Part shown: in pieces, positions 10,635 to 20,750 of the stretch | Numbering within the stretch: the stretch's first letter is position 1 | Layout of the letters: each line of letters starts with the position of its first letter | Source of the DNA: Ignatzschineria larvae DSM 13226 | GTDB taxonomy: Bacteria > Pseudomonadota > Gammaproteobacteria > Cardiobacteriales > Wohlfahrtiimonadaceae | Direction: 5' to 3' | DNA: 64,000 nucleotides | Assembly (NCBI RefSeq): GCF_038500265.1 | Contig: NZ_CP150637.1 | Coordinates: 2,311,501 to 2,375,500 of the forward strand | Program-made: the position numbers and the translations under genes | The notes under the pieces: generated by a model | What the model was told of the DNA's origin: nothing | Seen by the model: only the letters and a program-made list of their open reading frames with translations | The model's database searches: none

Positions 10635-12080
10635 TTACTGAGGCATTGCTTTAAAATAAGGATCATCTACTTCATCGATATTCTCCGGTATTTCATTTTG
10701 CCAACATTCGGTACCGGTAATCGTAGGGAAATCATCCGCGTAGAATACAGGATCAAGCCCCGCTTTTCGTTGTAGTACATAATCTTTAAAGAGAATCATC
10801 ACCGTAGGGCTTAATCGTAGCAATACAATCGCATTTAGCAACATCATCACTCCGATCATAAAATCAATACTCTCCCAAACAAAACTAGCCTCAATGAAAG
10901 GCCCTATCACAATCATTGCAAGAAAGAGCACTCGATATCCTTGTAATGCAACGTGCTTATCACTTAAAAAGCGTAGATTACTCTCTCCATAGTAGTAATT
11001 ACTAATGACCGAGGTGAAAGAAAATAGAAAGAGGGAAATAGAGACTAAATAAGGAGCTAGGCTACCAATATGAATCGCCATTGAGGCTTGTGTGAGTAGA
11101 ATGCCATTCGGCACGCCATGTCCATATAATCCTGAAATTAAAATAATAAAAGCAGTACATGTACTCACTACCATAGTATCCACAAAGACACCAAGACTCT
11201 GAATAAAGCCTTGCTTCACTGGATGAGAAACATTAGCACTTGCACCAGCACTGGAAATAGAGCCTGTACCAGCCTCATTAGAGAAGATGCCTCGGCGCGT
11301 TCCTTGAACAAGGGCAATCCCCATACCGCCACCTAATAGCTCTCTGAAGCCTAAAGCATTATTGACGATTAACGATAAAATATCCGGCAATAAGGTAATA
11401 TTACGCAACATAATATAACCTGTAACGCCTAGATAAATGAGTAACATAAATGGCACTAAAATCTCAGTGACATGCACAATACGACGCAGTCCCCCAACAA
11501 TAATTACACCAATTATCCCAACTAAAAAAGCGACAACCCACTCTTCATCAAGGGAATAAACCATACTGAACGATTGCGCAATAATATTTGATTGAACAAG
11601 CGTAAAAAGTACACCGAAACTCGTAATAAGAAGGAGTGCGAAAACAGCAGCATAATTATGCCAACCAAGCGCTTTTTCAATGTAGTAAGCAGTTCCACCG
11701 CGATAGAGATCCCCATCTTTTACCTTATAGAGTTGTCCTAACGTATTCTCCGCAAATGAAGTCGCCATCCCCAAAAAAGCCACACACCACATCCAAAAAA
11801 CAGCGCCGGGGCCACCAATGCTAATCGCTAAGGCAACACCTAATATATTACTCGAACCAATACGGCTCGCTAAACTTAAACTAAAGGATTGAAAAGAGGA
11901 AATTCCTTGACCGTTACGAGGATACTCCTTCAATAAACGCCACATCTCTTTAAAACACCGAAATTGTAAAAATGCAGTTTTAATCGAAAAGTAGACGCCA
12001 ACAAGAATTAAAAGAAGTACAAGAGGATAAGACCATAGTAGATCATTTGCACTATATAGCATGCCCTTTACAACATCCAT
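10635..12080 (-). CDS. AGCS family alanine/glycine:cation symporter
   Basis: Inner-membrane amino-acid:Na+ (or H+) symporter of the AGCS (DagA/AlsT) family, 481 residues with about 10-11 hydrophobic segments. The family signature appears as SLSLASRIGSSNILGVALAI together with GPGAVFWMWCVAFLGMATSFAE and the motif GTRRGIFSNEAGTGS. The likely substrate is alanine or glycine, by family only. It reads leftward and converges on the CvfB-like gene. No RNA or terminator was found in the 228-base gap between them. Confidence 0.9.
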   Translation of the reverse strand: MDVVKGMLYSANDLLWSYPLVLLLILVGVYFSIKTAFLQFRCFKEMWRLLKEYPRNGQGISSFQSFSLSLASRIGSSNILGVALAISIGGPGAVFWMWCVAFLGMATSFAENTLGQLYKVKDGDLYRGGTAYYIEKALGWHNYAAVFALLLITSFGVLFTLVQSNIIAQSFSMVYSLDEEWVVAFLVGIIGVIIVGGLRRIVHVTEILVPFMLLIYLGVTGYIMLRNITLLPDILSLIVNNALGFRELLGGGMGIALVQGTRRGIFSNEAGTGSISSAGASANVSHPVKQGFIQSLGVFVDTMVVSTCTAFIILISGLYGHGVPNGILLTQASMAIHIGSLAPYLVSISLFLFSFTSVISNYYYGESNLRFLSDKHVALQGYRVLFLAMIVIGPFIEASFVWESIDFMIGVMMLLNAIVLLRLSPTVMILFKDYVLQRKAGLDPVFYADDFPTITGTECWQNEIPENIDEVDDPYFKAMPQ

Positions 12081-12233
12081 CAGACCTCCACGGCTCTCAC
12101 GAGCACTTTACCATTTATTCTCATATCATAAATAAATATATGTAAAATATATTCAAGATAAATTTCATAGAGAGGATAATTGCAGAAAATCTATATAAAT
12201 AATATTAATCTATTGATCTCACTATTGATTAAT

Positions 12234-12692
12234 CTAAATTGCCGTACAGCGATAATCTACTTCAATTGTAGATTCAGGTGTATTTATGAGCGTTGCGGCA
12301 ACCGGGCAATGGCTCTCCACATAGGCAATCAAGGTATCGATATCCTCAGATGTCGCCGGGCTTTCAATATGATAGAGAGTACGAAGCGCACTAAAGCCTA
12401 TCGGAACAGTCGGATCGCCCATAAAACCGGCAGGATCAAAATCGCCCTCTACTTCAACCGATAGATGACTTAAAGGAATCTGTAAATTTTTAGCCGTTTC
12501 TTGTAAGACAATCGTTTTACAGCTACTTAAAGCAGCAAGTAATAACTCAATCGGCATCATCCCGCTATCTTTCCCCATCGGCGCCGGTTCATCAGCGATA
12601 ATAGTATGGTCTCTAGCGGTAACCTCTACTTGACAACCCTGCTGCATTACAGATCTAGCGCGGTAAACACCCGCTCTTTTTCGTCTCATCAT
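12234..12692 (-). CDS. OsmC-like protein
   Basis: OsmC/Ohr superfamily protein of 152 residues. The two family cysteines are visible in LSSCKTIVLQ and ESHCPVAATL; in characterised members they form a peroxidatic pair reducing organic hydroperoxides, though YhfA-type members lack clear activity. The start at 12692 follows GGAGAATAAC, a good ribosome site; the ATG at 12737 adds 15 residues without family match. It reads toward the AGCS symporter gene 153 bases away; co-transcription is possible but not supported by close spacing. Confidence 0.85.
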   Translation of the reverse strand: MMRRKRAGVYRARSVMQQGCQVEVTARDHTIIADEPAPMGKDSGMMPIELLLAALSSCKTIVLQETAKNLQIPLSHLSVEVEGDFDPAGFMGDPTVPIGFSALRTLYHIESPATSEDIDTLIAYVESHCPVAATLINTPESTIEVDYRCTAI

Positions 12693-12866
12693 TGTTATTC
12701 TCCATCGCTCACTTCTCTCCCCTTGCGTTATGAACATTATGAATAATGCATTGAATACAACGAGTCCTAGAAGCTTCTCAATTTTTATCTGAAACTAGAA
12801 TTTTATTCACTATTATGATCGGTTTTTTTCATAAATGCTATGTTATTGCCGATACTTATCGTAAAC

Positions 12867-12900
12867 AAAAAACCTTGCCTATCATTTGATAGGCAAGGCT
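12867..12900 (-). terminator. clpB rho-independent terminator
   Basis: Perfect 12-base arms, ccttgcctatca (12873-12884) and tgataggcaagg (12887-12898), with a run of six A on the plus strand at 12867-12872 that becomes the U-tract of the minus-strand transcript. It lies just past the clpB stop. Confidence 0.92.
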
Positions 12901-12953
12901 AATTGTCATTAATCAATCGTGAATCAATACTCTATAATATTCGTTTATATCAA

Positions 12954-15569
12954 TTACTCAACAATGACTTCGGCATCGATAATATCCATATTCAGATCAC
13001 CATCAATGATCACGGTATCGCCCCCTTTGAATTCCCCACGTAAGAATGCTTTTGCAAGTGGGTTTTCAAGATGGGTTTGGATTGCACGTTTGAGTGGACG
13101 CGCGCCAAAGACAGGATCGTAACCAATTTCGCCCAATTTATCGAGGCCTTCCGCGGTCACCGTTAAGATCACATCGTGCTCAAGCAAACGTTTAACAACA
13201 CGATTCACCTGTAATTTAGCAATCGCGCGGATATGCTCTTTTCCTAATGGGTGGAAGACAACAATATCATCAATACGGTTGATAAACTCTGGGCGGAAGT
13301 GTTGACCGACCACATCCATCACTGATTCGCGCATTGCAAGATATTGATCTTTTTCACTCAAATCACTTAAACGACTTGCTTGCTCTTGGATCAAGTGTGA
13401 ACCTAAATTCGAGGTCATAATAATGACGGTATTTTTGAAATCCACCGTCCGACCTTGACCATCGGTTAAGCGGCCATCATCTAATACCTGCAATAAGATA
13501 TTAAAGACATCAGGATGCGCTTTCTCCACCTCATCGAGTAGAATGACAGAGTAAGGACGACGGCGCACCGCTTCTGTTAAGTAACCGCCCTCTTCATACC
13601 CCACATATCCTGGAGGCGCACCAATTAAGCGCGCGACCGAGTGTTTCTCCATAAACTCAGACATATCTAAACGAAGCATTGCATTCTCATCATCAAAGAG
13701 GAATGTGGCCAATGTTTTCGTCAATTCTGTTTTACCAACACCCGTTGGACCTAAGAAGAGGAAGGAACCGATCGGACGATTAGGATCTGATAATCCCGCA
13801 CGAGAACGACGTACCGCATCAGAGACTGCTGTAATAGCCTCTTTCTGACCAATGACATTTTCACCGAGAACCTCTTCCATTCGAAGCAGTTTTTCCCGTT
13901 CTCCTTCCATCATTCGACTTACAGGGATACCGGTCCATTTAGAGACCACATCGGCAATCTCATTCGCTGTCACTTTAGTACGAACAAGTTTATGTTCCCG
14001 CTCTTCGTGATTTTCTGCGGCTTGTGACTCTTTCAATTGACGCTCAAGCTCAGGAATACGGCCATATTGAAGCTCACTCATCTTCGCAAGATCGCCACTA
14101 CGTTTCGCAGCTTCAAGCTCAATACGCGCTTGATCGAGATCCTCTTTCAGAGAGGTTGCCCCTTGCATTAAGCTCTTCTCAATTTTCCAAACCTCTTCAA
14201 GGTCGGCATACTCCTTCTCCAATTTAGAGAGCTCAGTTTCTAAGGTTTCAAGACGTTTCTTAGAAGCATCATCCGTCTCTTTCTTAATCGCTTCCCGCTC
14301 AATTTTGAGCTGAATAATCCGGCGATCAAGTTTATCCATCGCCTCGGGTTTAGAGTCGATCTCCATCCGAATTTGGCTTCCCGCTTCATCAATGAGGTCA
14401 ATCGCTTTATCTGGCAATTGTCGATCGGTAATATAACGATGAGAAAGGGTTGCGGCCGCAACAATCGCCGGGTCAGTAATCTCAACCCCGTGATGAATCT
14501 CATAACGCTCTTTCAATCCTCGAAGAATCGCAATGGTATCTTCCACAGTGGGTTCTTCTACTAATACTTGTTGGAAACGGCGCTCAAGCGCTGCATCTTT
14601 CTCGATATATTCACGATATTCATTCAGTGTAGTTGCCCCGATACAGTGCAGTTCACCACGAGAGAGGGCAGGTTTGAGTAAGTTACCGGCATCCATCGCG
14701 CCATCTGTTTTACCCGCTCCGACCATCATATGAATCTCATCGATAAAGAGAATCACTTGACCATCGGCTTTCTCAAGTTCATTTAAAACCGCTTTTAAGC
14801 GCTCTTCAAATTCACCACGGAATTTAGCACCGGCAATTAACGCACCTAAATCTAATGATAAAACACGTTTTCCTTTCAATCCTTCCGGCACTTCGCCATT
14901 GACGATACGTTGGGCAAGCCCTTCCACGATCGCAGTTTTACCCACTCCAGGCTCCCCGATTAATACAGGGTTATTTTTGGTACGGCGAGATAATACTTGA
15001 ATCGCACGACGAATCTCATCATCACGTCCGATGACAGGATCGAGTTTACCAAGCTCTGCACGCTCGGTTAAATCCACTGTATATTTATTCAATGCTTCCC
15101 GTTTCTCTTCTGCATTGGGATCTTGCACGCTCTCACCTCCGCGAATCGCATCAATTGCACGATTTAAAACCTCTTTATTGACGCCGCACTCTCTAAGAAT
15201 CTCGGCTAATTTCTTATTCTCATCTAACACACCTAATACAAATACTTCAGATGAGAGATAGCCATCGCCCCGTTTATGCATCTCTTTTTCAGAGGCCACT
15301 AAAACGCGCTGTAAATTTTGGCTAATATGAATATCATTACTGCCCGAAATTTTCGGGAACTTTTCAATCTCTTCATTCACTTTCTGGTTTAGAAGCGCAA
15401 TATTCGCGCGACATTGCCGGAAAAGTGGCAAAATTGAACCTTCACGTTGATTAATCATCGTGCTTAAAATATGTTCTGGTTCAATATATTGATTATCATT
15501 GGTCAGCGCTAATGTTTGTGCGCCGCTTAAAGCATTTAAAAATGCTTGTGTAAATTTATCTTGGTTCAT
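12954..15569 (-). CDS. clpB: ATP-dependent disaggregase ClpB
   Basis: Cytoplasmic Hsp100 disaggregase that works with DnaK to resolubilise aggregates. In order: Clp N-domain repeats (1-150), AAA1 with Walker A GEPGVGKT at 205-212 and Walker [10 protein letters not shown], the coiled-coil middle domain (about 410-530), and AAA2 with Walker A GPTGVGKT at 607-614 and [14 protein letters not shown]. It is 871 residues, slightly longer than the E. coli protein. A sigma-32 promoter lies upstream and a strong terminator follows, so it is a monocistronic heat-shock gene. Confidence 0.97.
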   Translation of the reverse strand: MNQDKFTQAFLNALSGAQTLALTNDNQYIEPEHILSTMINQREGSILPLFRQCRANIALLNQKVNEEIEKFPKISGSNDIHISQNLQRVLVASEKEMHKRGDGYLSSEVFVLGVLDENKKLAEILRECGVNKEVLNRAIDAIRGGESVQDPNAEEKREALNKYTVDLTERAELGKLDPVIGRDDEIRRAIQVLSRRTKNNPVLIGEPGVGKTAIVEGLAQRIVNGEVPEGLKGKRVLSLDLGALIAGAKFRGEFEERLKAVLNELEKADGQVILFIDEIHMMVGAGKTDGAMDAGNLLKPALSRGELHCIGATTLNEYREYIEKDAALERRFQQVLVEEPTVEDTIAILRGLKERYEIHHGVEITDPAIVAAATLSHRYITDRQLPDKAIDLIDEAGSQIRMEIDSKPEAMDKLDRRIIQLKIEREAIKKETDDASKKRLETLETELSKLEKEYADLEEVWKIEKSLMQGATSLKEDLDQARIELEAAKRSGDLAKMSELQYGRIPELERQLKESQAAENHEEREHKLVRTKVTANEIADVVSKWTGIPVSRMMEGEREKLLRMEEVLGENVIGQKEAITAVSDAVRRSRAGLSDPNRPIGSFLFLGPTGVGKTELTKTLATFLFDDENAMLRLDMSEFMEKHSVARLIGAPPGYVGYEEGGYLTEAVRRRPYSVILLDEVEKAHPDVFNILLQVLDDGRLTDGQGRTVDFKNTVIIMTSNLGSHLIQEQASRLSDLSEKDQYLAMRESVMDVVGQHFRPEFINRIDDIVVFHPLGKEHIRAIAKLQVNRVVKRLLEHDVILTVTAEGLDKLGEIGYDPVFGARPLKRAIQTHLENPLAKAFLRGEFKGGDTVIIDGDLNMDIIDAEVIVE

Positions 15570-15683
15570 CCAAAATCTCCCTATAAGTTTATTGATCGTA
15601 GCTGGGGATTGTTGGAACCTAATACTCTATTCTTATCCTACACACTTTCTTAAGTTATTAGATTATTCCCCTTACGTATCACA

Positions 15684-15711
15684 AAATGGGGATCATCTTT
15701 CACTTTTCAAG
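15684..15711 (-). promoter_or_regulatory. Sigma-32 heat-shock promoter of clpB
   Basis: On the minus strand the -35 CTTGAA (plus 15706-15711) is followed by 14 bases and the -10 CCCCATTT (plus 15684-15691). This matches the known sigma-32 consensus at both elements with correct spacing. Transcription would leave a leader of roughly 105 bases before the clpB ATG. Confidence 0.9.
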
Positions 15712-16066
15712 AAATTTTGACAAAAAAAGACAAAATTTATGGTATTAACACTATCATTTTTTTGACAAGTGCCTTTTTTGGTAAGCTTAATTTATTTGCA
15801 ATATTTTTATATAATTAATAAACATTATAATACACATATAGCCTATCTTTAAGACTCAACTATCTTTAAGACTCAACAAATGTTATTCCCGCTGTAATAT
15901 TGCTTATTTTTAGACAAATACGAAATATTTAAGGTATAGATATCTCTACATATCTTTATATTGGATACCTCTATACATATTGGTCATGAAATTAATTATT
16001 CTCAATATCGGCCAAAGGAGTATTCAATGTTTCCCGTGAAACATCCCACCTAAAGGAGAAATAACC
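15712..16066. other. AT-rich divergent intergenic region
   Basis: Together with 15570-15711 this makes almost 500 bases without a gene between clpB and the rightward amidohydrolase gene. It is very AT-rich, with TATAAT-like sequences around 15825-15835 that could serve the amidohydrolase, but no -35 at good spacing stands out. The short phrase ctttaagactcaac occurs twice in tandem around 15850-15880. Confidence 0.35.
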
Positions 16067-17332
16067 ATGTATGAATGTATATTCTTACCCTCATCTTTAC
16101 AACAACAAGCTTTGAAAGATATCGAATCCTTAAAAGCGATTACCGAACCTGATAAACCTTTTACCCGCAGAGCTTTTACGGAAAAGTATCAAGAAGGCCG
16201 TGCTTATCTGATTGCGCAACTTAAGCAACTTGGATTAAAACCTTTTATCGATAATGCTGGAAATTTAAGGGCTCGTTTACAGGGTGAAACTGAGACAACC
16301 ATCTATATCGGTTCTCATAGCGATACAGTTCCAAATGGTGGCATCTTAGATGGTATATTAGGTGTAATTGCAGGGCTTACCATCTTACGTTACTTCGTAG
16401 AAAAAAAGATCACTCCAAACTGTAGTATTGAGCTTATTGATTTCCTAGCGGAAGAGACGAGCGATTGGGGAATATCCTGTATCGGTAGTCGCGGTTTATC
16501 GGGTCAATTATCTGCTGAGCATCTTGCGTTAAAACACCCGAAAACAGGAGAAATATTAGCAGATGCCATTCAACGTGTGGGTGGAGATCCTGACCAGTTA
16601 CTGAAAACACCTTCTGCAAATCTCGATAATTATTTTTTAGAGTTACATATAGAACAAGGCCCTGTATTAGAAAAGACTCACAAAAAAATTGGTCTAGTGA
16701 CGCATATCGTAGGCATAGAACGGCTAAAAATTCAATTTAAGGGGATCAGCAATCATGCCGGGACAACACCAATGAATATGCGGCAAGATACACTCGTAGC
16801 TGCAGCTAAAACGATTGTAGCCATCCATGAAATTACGAATCAACTTTCAATAGAGGCCTCTATGCAGGAAGAATCATTTGTAGCAACTTGTGGAATGATT
16901 GAAAATCATCCAAATGCCATGAATGTTGTGCCCGGTAGTACCACTTTAATGGTTGATACACGCTCGACAAAACCACAATTTTTCACGCACTTTAAAACAC
17001 AATTACAAGCCTACTTAGAGCAGCTTCATTTCCCCTATCATTGGGAAATAACAACGGATACATCTCCGGTTCTAATGGATACTTCATTACTTGCACTAAG
17101 TGAAACAATTGCACAATCAGCTAACATTCCCTACCTGAAAATGGCCAGTGGCGCAGGACACGATGCTGCCTTTATGGCATCCATTGCAAAAACAGCAATG
17201 CTCTTTATCCCCAGTATTGCCGGCATTAGCCATAACCCCAAAGAGGCAAGCCACGAGAAAGATATTCTGTGTGGCATTGAATTACTACTACAACTAACAA
17301 TAAAACTTGCACTGAATGAAAAGAAGTTGTAG
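16067..17332 (+). CDS. M20 family hydrolase, allantoate/N-carbamoyl amino-acid amidohydrolase type
   Basis: Metal-dependent amidohydrolase of 421 residues in the AllC/HyuC group of family M20. Metal ligands are seen in IGSHSDTVPNGGILDGILGV and in FLAEETSDWG, with further family blocks LELHIEQGPVLE, NHAGTTPMNMRQDTL and GAGHDAAFMA. Members hydrolyse N-carbamoyl-L-amino acids, ureidoglycolate-type compounds or acylated amino acids; the substrate cannot be told. AAAGGAG precedes the ATG. It is followed by a second M20 enzyme and an AbgT-type transporter on the same strand, suggesting scavenging of acylated amino acids. Confidence 0.87.
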   Translation: MYECIFLPSSLQQQALKDIESLKAITEPDKPFTRRAFTEKYQEGRAYLIAQLKQLGLKPFIDNAGNLRARLQGETETTIYIGSHSDTVPNGGILDGILGVIAGLTILRYFVEKKITPNCSIELIDFLAEETSDWGISCIGSRGLSGQLSAEHLALKHPKTGEILADAIQRVGGDPDQLLKTPSANLDNYFLELHIEQGPVLEKTHKKIGLVTHIVGIERLKIQFKGISNHAGTTPMNMRQDTLVAAAKTIVAIHEITNQLSIEASMQEESFVATCGMIENHPNAMNVVPGSTTLMVDTRSTKPQFFTHFKTQLQAYLEQLHFPYHWEITTDTSPVLMDTSLLALSETIAQSANIPYLKMASGAGHDAAFMASIAKTAMLFIPSIAGISHNPKEASHEKDILCGIELLLQLTIKLALNEKKL

Positions 17333-17470
17333 GTTGTACTCATAACAATAATTACAAAAAAGAAAACAAAATTTATCAATTGTCAAGATTCTTAATACGT
17401 TAGATCTGGATTTTGGCCTTTAAATGTCGATAAATTTTGTGACAAACCATCGGAAAATACGGAGAGAAAC

Positions 17471-18655
17471 ATGAAAAGCTTGGAAGTCTTGCAATCTTGG
17501 CAATCTGAAGCTCAAGAAATTAGACGTTCAATTCACCAACATCCAGAGCTCGGCTTTGAAGAACAACAAACTCAAAAGACCATCAACGATCTCTTAACGC
17601 GTTATGGTGTCGATTCTATCGATCTAAGCTTTGCTAAAACCGCCGTTGTTGCCACCATTAAAGGGAATTTACCGGGCCCGATGATCGGTTTACGCGCCGA
17701 TATCGATGCACTACCGGTCACCGAAGAGAATACCTTTGATCATCGATCTCAACATCAAGGTACTATGCATGCTTGTGGACATGATGGGCATACCACTATG
17801 CTCTTAATGGCTGCAAAATATTTAGCAAGCTATCGCGATTTTGCTGGCACAGCAGTGCTCTTTTTCCAACCCGCAGAGGAGGGACGAGGCGGTGCGGAAA
17901 CACTCGTTCTAAAAGAGCAAGTATTACAAAAATACCCCGTAGAAGCAGTCTACGCCATGCACAATTGGCCAAGCCTACCAGCAGGTAGTTTTGCGATTAA
18001 ACCCGGCAGTATTATGGCAAGCTCTGATCGTATCTTTATCGATATTAAGGGAAAAAGTGGCCACGCGGCACAACCCCATCATACCCAAGATCCTCTTTTA
18101 GTGGCGACCCATATTTATCAGGGGGTTCAGGGATTAGTGGCAAGAACCATTGATCCACTCTCTCCGATTGTTGTTGCCATTACCCAACTCCATGTCGGGG
18201 AAACCACCAATGCAATTGCCGGTACAGCAAAAATGGCGGGGACAATCCGCACCCACAATGAAGCGGTTCGCGCGGATATTCTCGCAAAATTAACCGCATT
18301 GGTAGAAAATATGGGGGCCGCCTTTGGTATGGAAGCAAGCATTAAACTTGGCCCAGTAAGTCATCCGGTAACTGTCAATACTGAAGCAGAAGCAGCTCGA
18401 GCAATTGCGGTTGCGACTGAACTGGTTGGCCCTGAACATGTTGTATTGGATATTACTGAACAGATGACGAGCGAGGATTTTGCTTTCTTCCTACAGGAAG
18501 TACCGGGATGTTACCTCTTTATCGGCAATGGTGATCAAGCAGAAGGACATTCTGTGGGATTACATAACAGTCATTATGATTTTAATGATGCGATTATTCC
18601 CTTAGGTGCTTCCTTTCTAGTTGAGGTTGTTCGCTCGTACCAACAAGCCATTTAA
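17471..18655 (+). CDS. M20D family N-acyl amino-acid amidohydrolase
   Basis: Metallopeptidase-like amidohydrolase of 394 residues related to hippurate hydrolase, AbgA/AbgB and IAA-amino acid hydrolases. Metal site blocks are MHACGHDGHTTMLL, FFQPAEEGRGGAETL and MTSEDFAFFL; the dimerisation-domain motif is GHAAQPHHTQDPL. It likely releases a free amino acid from an N-acyl conjugate in the cytoplasm. A GGAGAG ribosome site precedes the ATG. It lies 138 bases after another M20 enzyme and 350 bases before an AbgT-type transporter. Confidence 0.88.
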   Translation: MKSLEVLQSWQSEAQEIRRSIHQHPELGFEEQQTQKTINDLLTRYGVDSIDLSFAKTAVVATIKGNLPGPMIGLRADIDALPVTEENTFDHRSQHQGTMHACGHDGHTTMLLMAAKYLASYRDFAGTAVLFFQPAEEGRGGAETLVLKEQVLQKYPVEAVYAMHNWPSLPAGSFAIKPGSIMASSDRIFIDIKGKSGHAAQPHHTQDPLLVATHIYQGVQGLVARTIDPLSPIVVAITQLHVGETTNAIAGTAKMAGTIRTHNEAVRADILAKLTALVENMGAAFGMEASIKLGPVSHPVTVNTEAEAARAIAVATELVGPEHVVLDITEQMTSEDFAFFLQEVPGCYLFIGNGDQAEGHSVGLHNSHYDFNDAIIPLGASFLVEVVRSYQQAI

Positions 18656-19004
18656 CCCTTAAGATCGATCTCACTACTATCTGAAATCGATTCTATTATT
18701 TTCAACGGTTCTCCATAGATGCCTGCGAGATGATGCAGTAATGATCTTTCATTATCTGTATCATCTGCCGGTATTTTTCTCTGCCTGCGAACGGCTAAAA
18801 CAATAAACAAAAATAACTCATTAAACAAATTATCAATTTTATTGATAACTATTCACGCAAGATCTTATCGCATTTGACGATTATAATCCGTGAAAATCAG
18901 GATTCATAGAATCCATAATTAAACCTTCATGCTACCCAATATAGGGCGAGCGCTTTAATACTTATAGATCAATAACGCCCGGTTTACTGGGTTGGAGGCT
19001 TCTT
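18656..19004. other. Intergenic region before the AbgT-family gene
   Basis: About 350 bases without a gene. No terminator hairpin, RNA gene or strong promoter could be identified; the long gap argues that the transporter has its own promoter rather than being strictly co-transcribed. Confidence 0.3.
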
Positions 19005-20495
19005 ATGCAGAAAAAAAGTTGGTTCGATTATATTGAAACCATCGGAAATAAAATTCCAAATCCACTCTATCTCTTTATGATTTTCTGCCTGATTATTGCA
19101 GTAATATCAGCGATTATGAGCGGTTCAGGACTCAATATTACCCATCCTGTTTCACATGAAACAGTGCCTATTCGCAATCTCATTAGTGGCGAAGGATTAG
19201 TCTATATTCTTCAATCAACAGTCACAAACTTCATTAACTTCAAACCCTTAGGACTTGTACTCTGTATGATGATCGCAGTCGGTTTAGTCCAAGAGGTTAA
19301 GCTAGCTGATGTTGCTATTAAAACATTACTCCTCAATGCGCCTCGTCGGTTTGTAACAGCTTCTATCTTTTTAGTGGGCATTGTGGGTAACTTAGCCTCT
19401 GATGCCGCCTTTGTGTTAGTGCCTCCCCTTGCCGGTATTATTTTTGCCGCAACAAAACGCAATCCGGTTGTAGGAATCTGTGCCGGCTTTGTGGCGGTTG
19501 CAGCGGGTTTTACAGCCAATATCTTTATTGCCGGGACGGATGTATTACTCTCTGGCGTTACCAATGAGGCTTCCGCAACGATTAATGGGGCTGAAATTAC
19601 ACCGGCGGCAAACTGGTATTTTATGCTTCTTTCAGTGCCATTTCTCACCATCATGAGCTCTTGGATTACGGAAAAGCTGATTGAACCCCGCTTTCCCGTA
19701 GAGGAAGATTTTGGGGCAAAAGCCTCTGATGAGAGTCAAAAATATGCCGTTTCCGATCGAGATCGCCGGGCGCTTAAATATACAGGGCTCTTTGCGCTAC
19801 TCTTTATTGCGCTCTTAGTCATTACGATCTATCCCGAAAATTCCCCACTGCGTGGTCCTTCAGGGGGATTAGTGCCCTCTCCATTCTTAAGTGGCATGAT
19901 TCCGATTATTATGACTTTCTTTATCAGCTGCTCAATCGTCTTTGGTGTTTTAGCTGGCACAATTCAAAGCTTTGATGATCTGCCAAGATTAATGACGAAT
20001 GCTCTTAAAAATGTAGGGGGTTATATCGTATTAGTCTTCTTTATTGCCCAGTTTATCGGTTGGTTTAACTGGACAAATCTCTCACTTTGGCTTGCGGTAT
20101 CCGGTGCTGATTTCCTTTCAAGTGTAGAATTACCCTCCATCGTGATGTTAGGAGCGCTCATTATTCTGTCAGGCTTAGTCAATCTTGTAGTCTTCAGTGG
20201 ATCAGCACAATGGGCGATGATGGCACCGATCTTTGTACCTCTATTGATGCTCTTAGGCATTGAGCCTGATGCCATTCAGATGGCCTATCGAATTGGTGAT
20301 TCCACGACCAATGTCATCTCCCCAACAAACCCCTACCTCCCGATGGTGCTAGCGCTTATCGCTCAATACAACAGCAGAGTCAAATTTGGCACATTCCTAT
20401 CGATTATGTTCCCCTACTCGATTATTCTCGTCACCACTTGGGGTGCACTCTTCTTAGGTTATTACGCATTAGGATTACCCTTAGGGCCGATGTAG
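19005..20495 (+). CDS. AbgT family transporter
   Basis: Inner-membrane transporter of 496 residues with about 11 hydrophobic segments. Family blocks include the start WFDYIETIGNKIPNPLYLF, SDAAFVLVPPLAGIIF, GFTANIFIAGTDVLLSG, NWYFMLLSVPFLTI and GSAQWAMMAPIFVPLLMLLG. E. coli AbgT takes up p-aminobenzoyl-glutamate; other members export sulfonamides. The two amidohydrolases just upstream resemble the enzymes that accompany AbgT, which favours import of an acylated amino acid. TGGAGG ribosome site; a terminator follows the gene. Confidence 0.9.
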   Translation: MQKKSWFDYIETIGNKIPNPLYLFMIFCLIIAVISAIMSGSGLNITHPVSHETVPIRNLISGEGLVYILQSTVTNFINFKPLGLVLCMMIAVGLVQEVKLADVAIKTLLLNAPRRFVTASIFLVGIVGNLASDAAFVLVPPLAGIIFAATKRNPVVGICAGFVAVAAGFTANIFIAGTDVLLSGVTNEASATINGAEITPAANWYFMLLSVPFLTIMSSWITEKLIEPRFPVEEDFGAKASDESQKYAVSDRDRRALKYTGLFALLFIALLVITIYPENSPLRGPSGGLVPSPFLSGMIPIIMTFFISCSIVFGVLAGTIQSFDDLPRLMTNALKNVGGYIVLVFFIAQFIGWFNWTNLSLWLAVSGADFLSSVELPSIVMLGALIILSGLVNLVVFSGSAQWAMMAPIFVPLLMLLGIEPDAIQMAYRIGDSTTNVISPTNPYLPMVLALIAQYNSRVKFGTFLSIMFPYSIILVTTWGALFLGYYALGLPLGPM

Positions 20496-20538
20496 TCATC
20501 GGATAACCTATTTGATATAAGATCTAATCAATTGATAG

Positions 20539-20566
20539 AACCTCGGAATTTTCCGAGGTTTTTTAT
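20539..20566 (+). terminator. Terminator after the AbgT-family gene
   Basis: Stem aacctcggaa (20539-20548) with ttccgaggtt (20551-20560), followed by TTTT (20561-20564) within a run of six T. Confidence 0.9.
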
Positions 20567-20660
20567 TACAAAACCAAATGATATATTGATTATTAAATTA
20601 GCATATTCGTAAATATAAATGTCATTTGTAAAAATTTATTTATAAAAAATTCTATTTCCC

Positions 20661-20690
20661 TTTAGCTTCTTTTTTAAAGTTTGCTATACT
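20661..20690 (+). promoter_or_regulatory. Promoter of queCDE
   Basis: Extended -10 TGCTATACT (TATACT at 20685-20690) with a weak -35 TTTAGC at 20661-20666 (18-base spacer). Transcription from about 20697 would begin just ahead of the preQ1 riboswitch. Confidence 0.6.
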
Positions 20691-20705
20691 TTTGCGACGC
20701 TATTG

Positions 20706-20745
20706 AAGAGGTTCTAGCGCAACCCTCTATAAAAAACTAAGGAGA
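20706..20745 (+). promoter_or_regulatory. preQ1-I riboswitch upstream of queC
   Basis: The segment has stem arm AGAGG, the conserved GGTTCTAGC loop, the closing ACCCTCT and the A-rich tail AAAAAACTAA, running directly into GGAG, the queC ribosome site. This matches the known preQ1 class I aptamer almost base for base. The pseudoknot made by the CUAA tail would hide the Shine-Dalgarno sequence, implying translational repression when preQ1 is abundant. Confidence 0.92.
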
Positions 20746-20750
20746 TTCAT

